Source of the DNA: DASRLE01 sp964558455
Lineage (GTDB): Bacteria > Verrucomicrobiota > Verrucomicrobiia > Limisphaerales > Palsa-1400
NCBI GenBank assembly: GCA_964558455.1
Contig: CAZLEE010000162.1
Location: 1-10,449 of the forward strand
Reading direction: 5' to 3'
DNA length: 10,449 nt
Below are positions 1 through 7,470 of this stretch, in pieces. Below the pieces are notes generated by a model. The model was not told where the DNA came from. It saw only the letters and a program-made list of their open reading frames with translations, and made no database searches. Position numbers and translations under genes: made by a program. Numbering within the stretch: the first letter of the stretch is position 1; the number at the start of each line of letters is the position of its first letter.

Positions 1-83
1 ATCGCTCACCAAGCACTACCCATTGAGTCAGGTTGCGTCAATAGGATAGCCAGATTATGCGGATATGCTCCTCGATCGCTCCT

Positions 84-106
84 CGCCGGGCGACAAAATC
101 CCGGCG
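84..106. terminator. GC-rich hairpin downstream of the yqhD-like gene, possible terminator
   Basis: A perfect 7-bp inverted repeat (CGCCGGG at 84-90 with CCCGGCG at 100-106) encloses a 9-nt loop. It lies 34 nt past the stop codon of the minus-strand yqhD-like gene. A T-rich stretch (about 110-128) follows on the plus strand, starting about 3 nt after the stem, so it would act better on transcripts entering from the left edge than on yqhD. No clean T-run follows on the minus strand. Its role as a terminator is inference. Confidence 0.3.
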
Positions 107-139
107 GCATGTTATCTTTATTTATTTCCTCCGCCTTAT

Positions 140-1282
140 TTATGCGCGGGAGCGCAGGATGGCGGCCACCGCTTCCGGCGTAATGTCGGCGTGTTCGCCC
201 AGCATGGTCTTGCGTTCGGCCAGGCGCGCGCTCACCTTTTTGGCGGCTTCGGCGCCGCTGATCTTGTAATCCCCAAAGCGCGTGGGCATGCCGAGGGAAT
301 GGAAAAATTTCTCCGTTTTGGCAATGGCTCCGGTCGCGGTTTTGGTCTTCCAGACCCGCTGCCCATATTGTTCAAGCTTGGCCTGCTTGCGGGCCAGTTC
401 GTGCTTCCAGACGCCCGGCAGCACGATGGCCAGCGATTCGGCATGATCCATTCCGTAAAACGCGGTCAGTTCGTGTCCGATCATGTGCGTGGACCAATCC
501 TGGGGTACGCCGCAGGCGATCAAAGTGTTCAACGCCATCGTGGCGCTCCACATGAAGGCGGCGCGGGCATCGTAGTTTTTCGGCTCGGCCAGCGTCACCG
601 GCCCCACTTCGATCAGCGTCTGGAGTATGGATTCGGAAAAGCGATCCTGCAGGGGCGCGGCGGACGGATAGGTCATGTACTGTTCCATCACATGGATGAA
701 GGCGTCCACGATGCCATTGCGCACCTGTTTCTGCGGCAGGCTGAAGGTCGTTTCCGGGTCGAGCACGGAAACGGTCGGGAAGACAAAAGGCGAGGCCAGG
801 GCGAGTTTTTCCTGGGTGGCCTGCCGGGAAATAACGGCGTTGCTGTTGGACTCCGAGCCGGTGGCCGGCAGGGTCATCACCGATCCGAGCGGCAGCGCGG
901 CTTTGATGGCGGAGCCACCGGTGCGCAGAATGTCCCAGGCATCGGCCCCTTCAAAACGCTCGGCGGCGGCGATGAATTTGGCCGCGTCCAGCACCGAACC
1001 GCCGCCCACCGCCAAAATGAAACCAATTTTATCGGTCTTCACCTGTTCAACCGCTTTGAGGCAGGTTTCGTAAAGCGGGTTGGCTTCAATGCCGCCAAAC
1101 TCGACCACGCGATGGTTTTTGAGCGTGGCTTTGACCTGGTCATAGACGCCGTTGCGTTTGATGGAGCCGCCGCCGTAGAGCAGCAGCACCGGGGCGGTGG
1201 CAGGCACCCGGCTGCCCAGCCCGGCAATCATGCCGCGGCCAAAAAGTATTTCAGTGGGGTTTTTAAAAGTGAAGTTTTGCAT
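140..1282 (-). CDS. yqhD: YqhD-type iron/zinc-dependent alcohol dehydrogenase (NADPH-dependent aldehyde reductase)
   Basis: This 380-residue protein belongs to the group III metal-dependent alcohol dehydrogenases and is close to E. coli YqhD along its whole length. The family reduces a broad range of aldehydes, including lipid-peroxidation products and methylglyoxal, with NADPH in the cytoplasm. Counting from the chosen start, the nucleotide-binding loops are YGGGS (36-40) and VGGGSVLD (92-99). The four metal ligands of YqhD are all present: D193 and H197 in VDAFIH, H266 in THMIGHE, and H280 in MDHA. I chose the ATG at 1282 because MQNFTF aligns with the usual family start; a longer reading would begin at a TTG at 1330 and add 16 unlike residues that overlap a promoter-like sequence. 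No clear Shine-Dalgarno site is visible. It lies 98 nt after the receiver-domain gene on the same strand. The enzyme appears intact; its physiological substrate cannot be read from sequence. Confidence 0.95.
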   Translation of the reverse strand: MQNFTFKNPTEILFGRGMIAGLGSRVPATAPVLLLYGGGSIKRNGVYDQVKATLKNHRVVEFGGIEANPLYETCLKAVEQVKTDKIGFILAVGGGSVLDAAKFIAAAERFEGADAWDILRTGGSAIKAALPLGSVMTLPATGSESNSNAVISRQATQEKLALASPFVFPTVSVLDPETTFSLPQKQVRNGIVDAFIHVMEQYMTYPSAAPLQDRFSESILQTLIEVGPVTLAEPKNYDARAAFMWSATMALNTLIACGVPQDWSTHMIGHELTAFYGMDHAESLAIVLPGVWKHELARKQAKLEQYGQRVWKTKTATGAIAKTEKFFHSLGMPTRFGDYKISGAEAAKKVSARLAERKTMLGEHADITPEAVAAILRSRA

Positions 1283-1301
1283 AAATTCGCAGTTGTTCTT
1301 T

Positions 1302-1330
1302 TTTATGCGCCGGGTTTTCGCCCAAGGCAA
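1302..1330 (-). promoter_or_regulatory. Possible sigma70-like promoter for the yqhD-like gene
   Basis: Reading the minus strand, TTGCCT (1330-1325) and CATAAA (1307-1302) are separated by exactly 17 nt. Each matches the sigma70 consensus at four of six bases. The start codon at 1282 lies about 20 nt past the -10 element, leaving a short leader. If used, the reductase would not depend on transcription from the receiver gene upstream. This is a pattern match only. Confidence 0.33.
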
Positions 1331-1380
1331 ACCATTCCCGCGTCCGGCAACACCGGAATCCCCCTGCCCGCAACGGCGGA

Positions 1381-1773
1381 TTACTGGCTTTCCAAGCCGT
1401 TGCGAACTGTCTCGACCAGTTTCTTGGGAGGGTAGGGTTTTTGCAGGAAGTTGACGCCTTCGCGCAAAGCGATGTCCTGGCCCATGAGGTCGGGGCTGTA
1501 GCCGGTGGTGTAAACGACTTTGAGGTCGGGGTTGTCGATCTTGAGCTTCTCCGCCAGTTGACGGCCGGAGATGCCATCGGGCATGACCATGTCGGTCAGC
1601 AGAAGGTCAATGCGGATGCTCTTTTCCTTCCACAATTGCAACGCGGCGAGGCCGGAGGCGGCTTCAATGACTTCATAGCCGCCACGCTCCAGCACCTTGC
1701 ACACCAAGGCGCGAAGAGTCGGTTCGTCTTCAACAACGAATATTACCTTCTTCCGTATCGTCTGAGGTTCCAC
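1381..1773 (-). CDS. Stand-alone CheY-like response regulator receiver protein
   Basis: This 130-residue protein consists of a single receiver (REC) domain and no output domain. The acidic pocket is E15-D16 near the first strand, the phosphoacceptor is D61 in LLLTDMVMPD, the switch Thr is T89 in VVYTTGYSP, and the conserved Lys is K112 in FLQKPYPP. The sequence style (VVEDEPTLRALV, TTGYSP, FLQKPY) resembles receiver domains found at the C-terminus of hybrid histidine kinases, but no kinase sequence is attached: an in-frame stop lies about 39 nt upstream. The start is a GTG at 1773, the only plausible start in frame, preceded by a weak purine-rich GAGAG. Single-domain receivers act through protein contacts or in phosphorelays, so the partner kinase and target are presumably encoded elsewhere. 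It precedes the yqhD-like gene in the same direction, which could mean co-transcription but does not show shared function. Confidence 0.93.
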   Translation of the reverse strand: MEPQTIRKKVIFVVEDEPTLRALVCKVLERGGYEVIEAASGLAALQLWKEKSIRIDLLLTDMVMPDGISGRQLAEKLKIDNPDLKVVYTTGYSPDLMGQDIALREGVNFLQKPYPPKKLVETVRNGLESQ

Positions 1774-1801
1774 GGTTTCATTTCTCTCATTTAGGGGGGA
1801 T

Positions 1802-1830
1802 TTGGCAAGCTAATATTAAGCGCCTATACT
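1802..1830 (+). promoter_or_regulatory. Sigma70-like promoter for the aldo/keto reductase-dus operon
   Basis: TTGGCA (1802-1807) and TATACT (1825-1830) each match the sigma70 consensus at five of six bases and are exactly 17 nt apart. Transcription would start near 1837, giving a leader of about 68 nt before the ATG at 1905. This is the best-formed promoter in the window and sits in the divergent gap between the receiver gene and the reductase gene. Confidence 0.6.
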
Positions 1831-1866
1831 AGGAAAAGGCGGGAAAAGACCGGGCCGCGGCAGTGC

Positions 1867-1887
1867 GGTCGCCCTTGAGGGGCGATC
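1867..1887 (+). other. Hairpin in the 5' leader of the aldo/keto reductase mRNA
   Basis: TCGCCC (1869-1874) pairs with GGGCGA (1880-1885) around the loop TTGAG. A G-U pair and a G-C pair extend the stem to 8 bp. The stem ends about 8 nt before the AGGA ribosome-binding site at 1895-1898, so it could shape translation initiation or mRNA stability. Whether it has any regulatory function is unknown. Confidence 0.3.
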
Positions 1888-1904
1888 TATCGACAGGATA
1901 AAAT

Positions 1905-2930
1905 ATGATGAAACATAACATGTCTGAGGCCAATTTGGATCGCCGCACGTTTTTGCGCGGCATGGGCGCGTTGGCCGGCGCCGCCGCGCTTTCCGGGTCA
2001 ACCGCACTGGCCGGTCTGAATGTGGACGCCGGCAAAAATTCGGCCGGTCTGCCCTTGCGGGTGTTGGGTCGAACCGGGGCGAAAGTGACCATTCTGGGCC
2101 TCGGCACGGCGCCGGTCGGCCAAAGCAAACCGGGAGTGGCCCAGGGGGCGGCCGTTTTTCGCGCCGCCATGGAGGCGGGAATCAACTACGTCGATACGGC
2201 GCACATCTACGATGACGCGGAAGATTATTTGGGAGAAGTGGTGCCGGCTTATCGCGACCGGATTTTTCTGGTCACCAAGTCGATACCGCAATCGGATGAT
2301 CCGCGCGCGGCGGCGCAGCAAATGCAAACGCAGTTTGAGCAATCGTTGCGCCGGATGAAGACCAGCCATGTGGATTTGCTCCATGTTCACAGCATCGGCG
2401 ACAAGACGCCGGAAATGATTATGGCCCCGGGCGGTCCGATGGATTTCGTGCGGAAAATGAAGGAGAAGGGTTTGACCCGTTTCATCGGCATCACCGGCCA
2501 CAACCATGTGCCGCGCTTTGCCGAGTTGATCAACACCGGCCTGGTGGATGCCGTGATGGTGGCGTTGAACTTCGTTGATTATCACCAATACCTTTTTGAG
2601 GAGCAAACACTGCCGGCGGCGCGGCGTCACGGAACCGGGATTCTGGCCATGAAAGTTTATGGAGGCCATTGCAAGTCGCCGTCGGGATACAAGCAGCGCG
2701 GCCCTTCCATGATGCCGCCGGAGTTGTTGTCCCAGGCGATGCGTTACAGCCTGGGCATTGAAGGGGTGGCCAGCGCCGTGATCGGACCTTATACCGTTGG
2801 GGAGGTGGAGCAGAATGTGGCCTGGGCCAAAGCTTACACGCCGTTTTCCCCGGACGAAATGGCCGCGTTGCGCGCGAAGGGGAAAGCGTTGGTGGGGGAT
2901 TGGGGTCCGCGATTCGGGCCTGTGGCGTAA
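1905..2930 (+). CDS. Tat-exported aldo/keto reductase
   Basis: This 341-residue protein begins with a twin-arginine signal: D12-R13-R14-T15-F16-L17, then a moderately hydrophobic Ala/Gly-rich stretch (about 19-36) ending near ALAG, where cleavage is likely. The mature part is an aldo/keto reductase barrel starting at LPLRVLGRTGAKVTILGLG (49-67). The catalytic tetrad is complete: D97 and Y102 in DTAHIYDDAEDYLGE, K125 in VTKS, and H162 in LLHVHS. Such enzymes reduce carbonyls with NAD(P)H, and Tat export would fit a protein folded with its cofactor before transport. The substrate is unknown. AGGA at 1895-1898 sits 6 nt before the ATG at 1905; ATG at 1908 is an almost equal alternative. It is the first gene of a likely two-gene operon with dusB 27 nt downstream, a pairing without evident functional logic. 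The fold is certain, the export is well supported, and the metabolic role is open. Confidence 0.93.
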   Translation: MMKHNMSEANLDRRTFLRGMGALAGAAALSGSTALAGLNVDAGKNSAGLPLRVLGRTGAKVTILGLGTAPVGQSKPGVAQGAAVFRAAMEAGINYVDTAHIYDDAEDYLGEVVPAYRDRIFLVTKSIPQSDDPRAAAQQMQTQFEQSLRRMKTSHVDLLHVHSIGDKTPEMIMAPGGPMDFVRKMKEKGLTRFIGITGHNHVPRFAELINTGLVDAVMVALNFVDYHQYLFEEQTLPAARRHGTGILAMKVYGGHCKSPSGYKQRGPSMMPPELLSQAMRYSLGIEGVASAVIGPYTVGEVEQNVAWAKAYTPFSPDEMAALRAKGKALVGDWGPRFGPVA

Positions 2931-2957
2931 TGGCGCGTTTTATGGTTCAATAGGGGA

Positions 2958-4061
2958 ATGCAGTTTGGCGCGCTCCAATTAAAATCGAATTTGTTTCTTT
3001 CGCCGCTGGCGGGTTACACCAACCTGCCGTTCCGGCTGGCCTTGCGGGAAATCGGCGGCCTCGACCTGGCGACGACCGATCTGGTCAACGCGCGTTCCCT
3101 GCTCGAAAAGAAACCGAAAGCCCTCAAACTGATCGAAAGCTGCCCGGCTGACCGCCCCTTGGCCGTGCAACTTTTCGGGTCGGTTCCCGAAGAGATGCGG
3201 GACGCTGCAGCTTACCTGGAGTCCATCGGAATTTCATCGGTTGACATCAACATGGGCTGCCCGGCGCGGAAGGTGTGCCGGGTTGGCGGCGGCTCGGCCA
3301 TGATGACGGGCATGGATAAAACGGCGGCGTTGGTGCGCGGAATGGTCGATGCCGTGAAAATTCCCGTGACGGCAAAAATGCGGCTGGGTTGGGATGAACA
3401 GAACCTGACCGCACCCGATCTGGCGCGGGTGCTGGAAGACGCCGGGGTTTCGGCCATCTTTGTCCACGGGCGGACCCGGCAGCAGGGGTTTGGCGGGACG
3501 GTCAACCTGGCCGGCATCCGGGCGGTGGCGCAGGCTGTCAAACGTATTCCAGTGATTGGCAACGGGGATGTCACCACCCCGCAGGCGGCGCAAATGATGT
3601 TTTCGGAGACCGGTTGCGCCGGGGTGAGCATCGGGCGGGGGGCGTTTTATAATCCGTGGATATTTCTGCACACGGCCCATTATCTGCGGGGCGGGGAGCT
3701 GCTGCCCGATCCGTCCTTTGAGGAGCGGTTGCGCGTCATGCGGCGGCATCTGGCGTTGATGGTGGAAGTTTTTGGCGAGACTCACGGTTGCCGGATGTTT
3801 CGCAAAATCGGGCCGTGGTACGCCAGGCGATTCGGCCCGGCCAGCTTGTTTAACAAACGGATTGTCAAATTGGCCGCCGTGGCGGAATTCGAGGAACTGG
3901 TGAAGGATTACATTGCGTGGCGGGCGCAATTTCTGGATGCGACCGGCCAGCTCAAACCCAACTACCGCCCGACTCCGATGTTGGCGTCCTTCATGCGCGA
4001 TCCCGCCGCCGCCGTCCGTTCGGATATTCCGGTGCCAAAAGGCCCGGTGGATGTGTGGTGA
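2958..4061 (+). CDS. dusB: tRNA-dihydrouridine synthase, DusB type
   Basis: This 367-residue FMN enzyme reduces specific uridines in the D-loop of tRNA to dihydrouridine using NADPH. The N-terminal TIM barrel opens with LSPLAGYTNLPFR (14-26), followed by VQLFGS (70-75). The signature INMGCPARKV (97-106) carries the catalytic cysteine C101. K140 in TAKMRLGW and H170 in VHGRTRQQGF are the usual FMN/RNA-contacting residues, and IPVIGNGDV plus SIGRGAFYNPWIF form the phosphate-binding end of the barrel. The C-terminal helical domain is present and the protein is somewhat longer than E. coli DusB. The ATG at 2958 begins at the expected barrel edge (MQFGALQLKSNLFLSP); AGGGGA lies directly against it, closer than an ideal ribosome-binding site, so translation may depend on coupling with the preceding gene. 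It is in the same frame as that gene, separated by the stop TAA and 27 nt. Its stop lies 5 nt from that of the convergent addB. Confidence 0.93.
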   Translation: MQFGALQLKSNLFLSPLAGYTNLPFRLALREIGGLDLATTDLVNARSLLEKKPKALKLIESCPADRPLAVQLFGSVPEEMRDAAAYLESIGISSVDINMGCPARKVCRVGGGSAMMTGMDKTAALVRGMVDAVKIPVTAKMRLGWDEQNLTAPDLARVLEDAGVSAIFVHGRTRQQGFGGTVNLAGIRAVAQAVKRIPVIGNGDVTTPQAAQMMFSETGCAGVSIGRGAFYNPWIFLHTAHYLRGGELLPDPSFEERLRVMRRHLALMVEVFGETHGCRMFRKIGPWYARRFGPASLFNKRIVKLAAVAEFEELVKDYIAWRAQFLDATGQLKPNYRPTPMLASFMRDPAAAVRSDIPVPKGPVDVW

Positions 4062-4066
4062 AAAGG

Positions 4067-7000
4067 CTATGCCCCGGTCCCTTGGGGCGCCTCTTTCTCC
4101 GGCTCATCCAGCACGCGGAACGAATTCGTCCAGGCGTCAAAGCGGCAGATGCCCTGGCAATCGCATTTGTCGCAGGCGCGTTCCTTGCCTTTTTGGAACG
4201 GGTTCAACTCAATTGCGCCCGAATAAATTTCCCGGCCCATGCGCGTCAACTGCGATTCCACCTGGTCGAGCAATTGCGCGAATTCTTCCGAAGCCATCAA
4301 CTCCGTGTTGTTCGCCATCGGTTCGCCGTTTTTTTTCAGCCGGTAATTGAACTGTGTGCCGCGCGCCTCGCGCCGGTTGTCGAGATGCGGCAGGGCGGCG
4401 AAATCGAAGCGGCCTGAATGTTGGTAGCGCACCTGGCAGATGGCCTCGCGCCCGTTCAAAACGTCGGCGCGCGTCTTGCCCCGTTCGAATTGCCCGTGCA
4501 GGTTGACGTAAAAAACGCCGGCCGGAATCAGGCGTTCCACGCCAAAATATTTCTTCGCGTCCTGCAGATGGCGCAGCACGCCCAGGTAAGCCGCCAACTG
4601 CAATTGCAATCCGTGCGCCATCATCACCCGGTCGAGCTTGCGCGCGCCGGATTTGTAATCGATCACCACGGCCAGCGCCTCGTCCGGGCTGGTGCGGCAA
4701 AGGTCGATCCGGTCGATAATCCCGCGAAAGATCAGCCGCCGTCCGCCGCCCAAATCGAGTTCCCAGGCCGGCAAATGGCCGGGGTTGAGGCCGAATCCCA
4801 GTTCCGCCTCCTGCGGATCAAATTGGTATTGACTCATCCATTGCACCATGGCCGCCACGAAATCCTGGAGCGAGCCGGCCAGGACTTTGGCCGAGAAACG
4901 CGACTGCGCGCTGCCTTCCATCAAGCCGTCGCGGAAGGTCGGCGTCATGCCGGCCACGATCCGGCCCATCCTTTGCCGGGCGTCGTCCGGGGTGATGTCC
5001 CGCCAGCGTTTTTTTTCTCCGGCCAATTCCTGGTGAAACCGCGCCAGCGCTTCGTGCTGAAAGCTGCCGCGTTCCCGGGAGTCCAATTCAAGGAGCAGCC
5101 GCTCCTCCGCGCGCAAACCGGAATGGACAAAAAATCGGAAGGAGCAGGCGGCGAATTGCTCCAGGCGGCTGACCGATGTGCGCAGCGCCGGCCCGTACAA
5201 TTGCGCCACCAGTTCAGGCGGCAGCCGGTCCGGTTCGCACCCCGCCTGAAACGATTTCGTCTGTTCGCGCAAGGCGTCGAACATTTCCAATCCCAGGGTC
5301 GGCGGGGCGAACTGCCGTCCGGCCAGAAATTCCCCGATCAGTTCGGAGGGATGCTCCGCTTCCGTCCATTTGGGAACGGAATAATTCTCCGCCTCCAGGT
5401 TTGGAAAGAGGCTTTGCAGCCGGGAAATAAATGAGGAGGGGTTGAGCGGTTGATCGCCGGCATCCCGCCGGGCGCAGGTTACGACCAGCCGTTCGCTGGC
5501 GCGGGTGGCGGCGATATAACCAAAGAATTGTTCCCGGCTGAGAAATTCCCGGACATCGTGGCCGAGCGCCGTGCCGCATTGTTTGAGTTCCTCGCGGTCC
5601 GGTTCGTTCAGCAACGCGCCTGCGGATGGCGTGGCCGGAAAAATCTTCTCATTGACGCCCAGGAGCAGGGCGAGCTTCAAATCCGGATTGCGCGACCGGT
5701 CCACCGCGCCGATCAACACTTGATCCAGCACCGGCGGGATCACGCCGACGGACAATCCGCCCAGGCCCGATTCCAGGATGGGCAGCCATTGATCCCAAGG
5801 CAGGGATTCCCCGGCAAAAGCCAGTTCCAAGTCGTCCACCCATGTGTTCATCTGCTCCCAGACCGTCGCGTGCAGCGCCGCCGCCGGATCACTCCGGCTG
5901 CTCCAGTCTTCCAATTGTTTTTCGACTTCCAAGTCGCGCCAAAGTTCGCGCAAGGCCCCGGCCAGTTGCGCGCCGTTGGGTGCGGGCGAATTGTCAGCCG
6001 CCAGCGCCTTCCTGAATTTTGCGAAAGGCTTGATCCACGCCGACCGGCGCAATTCGGCCTGGCGCAGTCTTTCGTTGTCCGCCCGGAACGGGGCAAACCA
6101 CGTCTCGCCTTTCCAGCCCCGCTCCAGCGCCTCGTTTTCCAATTGATCCACCGCCGCGTCGTCGTCGGAGACAAGCCCCGATTTAAGCGCGCCGAACCAA
6201 TCGTCATGTTTCCATCCCTGGGCGGCGGCGCGCAGCGAGCAGCGGGTCAATTCCGCCAGCGGATGGTGAGCCACCGGCTGGCGCCGATCGAGGAAGAAGG
6301 GGATGCCGTAACGGGTGAAGACGCGCCGCAAATCATCGTGATACCCATCCAGACTCCGCACCAGCACCGCCGCGTCGCGATAACGTCCGCCTTTGCGGAC
6401 AAAGGCCAGGATTTCCCGCGCCGCCAGCGCCGCTTCCGCCGCCGGGCTGGCGCACACGGCCAGACGTAATGTTTGACTCGCGTCGCCGCTGAAGGCCTTT
6501 GGCCGCGCCCAATTTTCTTCCAGATGCCGCAGCGCCGGATTGTGCGCGAAACGGCCGTTTGCATTTGCGCGCGGCAAAATTTCCTCGCTCAAATCCGCCC
6601 CCGCCCGGCCGGAAAGCCGTTCCCAACACTGCTGCCGCGTCCGTCCCGTTCCTGACCAAATCGACAACCAGGACGCCTCCGTTTCCGTTTGTTCCTGGCC
6701 CAGACAAAAGGCCAGGGTCAGTTTCTGGCAGCACGGGGCCAGCGCGGCCAGCAAACTTAATTCCTGCGGCGTCAATTCCGCCAGGCCGTCCAGCCACAAT
6801 CCCGCAATGGAAATTGCCGGGGCCGTTTGCCGGCGCAAGGCGTCCGCCGCCAGGTCGGGCAGGCAGTCGGCGTCCTGCAAATCATGTTTGCGCAGCCATT
6901 CCAGATAATCTCCCAGCAACAGCGCCAGGTCGCGCAATTTGCGCCGCAACGGTTCCGCCAGTCCGGCGCGGCCGGCCAGATCGAGCAAGGCGTCCGGCGA

Positions 7001-7405
7001 AAGCTGGTGATGTTGCAACTCGCGCAATTCCAGGCTGAGTTGTTGCGCAAAACCGGCCATGCCCGCGCTGGCGCGAAAGATTTGCAACTCGCCGCGCCGC
7101 CGCGCCAGCAGGGCGCGCAAAACCATGGTGCGCCCGTCCTCGGACAAGAGCGGGGGCGCGGATTGGCCCATTGAGTCAAGTATAAACCGGGCCAGGCGCT
7201 CAAAGGAAAGGATCTGCAAACGCGTGTATCCGGCCAGGGGGTCGCGCGCCAAAAGCTGCCGTTCCAATTGAAACGTCGCCTGTTTGGGCGCGATCATAAT
7301 CAGGGGCGGCCCCCCGGGATCGGCCTCCAGCGCCCGGCGGATTTCTTCCAGGCACAGGAACGTTTTTCCCGCTCCGGCCGGCCCTAGAAGAAATCGCGTT
7401 TGCAC
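4067..7405 (-). CDS. addB: AddB-like ATP-dependent nuclease subunit (helicase-exonuclease, PD-(D/E)XK)
   Basis: This 1112-residue protein matches the length and architecture of AddB, the subunit that with AddA processes double-strand DNA ends for RecA-dependent repair. The N-terminus has a Walker A motif, GPAGAGKT (8-15). Degenerate UvrD-like helicase features include LLGVNEKIFP and the motif VI-like YIAATRASERLVV. The C-terminal nuclease shows D898/D901 in GIIDRID and D916-Y-K918 in VIDYKSG, the PD-(D/E)XK core. The iron-sulfur cluster cysteines typical of AddB are in place: C754 in AACSFRFF and C1078, C1081, C1087 in the C-x2-C-x5-C arrangement near the end, with one extra cysteine (C1083). 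Together these distinguish it from RecB or an isolated nuclease. The start is a GTG at 7405 because a stop codon lies two codons upstream; no Shine-Dalgarno site is visible. It follows the Fur-family gene by 65 nt. No addA is found next to it, unlike the usual addAB order, and the convergent dusB leaves no room for it downstream. Confidence 0.9.
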   Translation of the reverse strand: MQTRFLLGPAGAGKTFLCLEEIRRALEADPGGPPLIMIAPKQATFQLERQLLARDPLAGYTRLQILSFERLARFILDSMGQSAPPLLSEDGRTMVLRALLARRRGELQIFRASAGMAGFAQQLSLELRELQHHQLSPDALLDLAGRAGLAEPLRRKLRDLALLLGDYLEWLRKHDLQDADCLPDLAADALRRQTAPAISIAGLWLDGLAELTPQELSLLAALAPCCQKLTLAFCLGQEQTETEASWLSIWSGTGRTRQQCWERLSGRAGADLSEEILPRANANGRFAHNPALRHLEENWARPKAFSGDASQTLRLAVCASPAAEAALAAREILAFVRKGGRYRDAAVLVRSLDGYHDDLRRVFTRYGIPFFLDRRQPVAHHPLAELTRCSLRAAAQGWKHDDWFGALKSGLVSDDDAAVDQLENEALERGWKGETWFAPFRADNERLRQAELRRSAWIKPFAKFRKALAADNSPAPNGAQLAGALRELWRDLEVEKQLEDWSSRSDPAAALHATVWEQMNTWVDDLELAFAGESLPWDQWLPILESGLGGLSVGVIPPVLDQVLIGAVDRSRNPDLKLALLLGVNEKIFPATPSAGALLNEPDREELKQCGTALGHDVREFLSREQFFGYIAATRASERLVVTCARRDAGDQPLNPSSFISRLQSLFPNLEAENYSVPKWTEAEHPSELIGEFLAGRQFAPPTLGLEMFDALREQTKSFQAGCEPDRLPPELVAQLYGPALRTSVSRLEQFAACSFRFFVHSGLRAEERLLLELDSRERGSFQHEALARFHQELAGEKKRWRDITPDDARQRMGRIVAGMTPTFRDGLMEGSAQSRFSAKVLAGSLQDFVAAMVQWMSQYQFDPQEAELGFGLNPGHLPAWELDLGGGRRLIFRGIIDRIDLCRTSPDEALAVVIDYKSGARKLDRVMMAHGLQLQLAAYLGVLRHLQDAKKYFGVERLIPAGVFYVNLHGQFERGKTRADVLNGREAICQVRYQHSGRFDFAALPHLDNRREARGTQFNYRLKKNGEPMANNTELMASEEFAQLLDQVESQLTRMGREIYSGAIELNPFQKGKERACDKCDCQGICRFDAWTNSFRVLDEPEKEAPQGTGA

Positions 7406-7470
7406 GGCTTATTTTTGCGCAAAGAGCCGCCCTGGTAAACAAAGAAGTGGCCGCGTCGCGCCGGGCCGGA

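Noticed and set aside
2..48. Fifteen-codon open tail in plus-strand frame 2 ending in TAG
   Set aside because: It might be the end of a gene outside the window, but it is too short to identify and another frame is also open here.
65..1435. 456-codon plus-strand open frame across the yqhD-like gene
   Set aside because: It is antisense to a gene with full family identity, its translation is rich in Gly, Arg, His and Gln with no domain, and long antisense frames are expected in GC-rich DNA.
1998..2669. 223-codon minus-strand open frame opposite the aldo/keto reductase
   Set aside because: It is His/Arg/Gln-rich without any family features and mirrors codon bias of the real gene.
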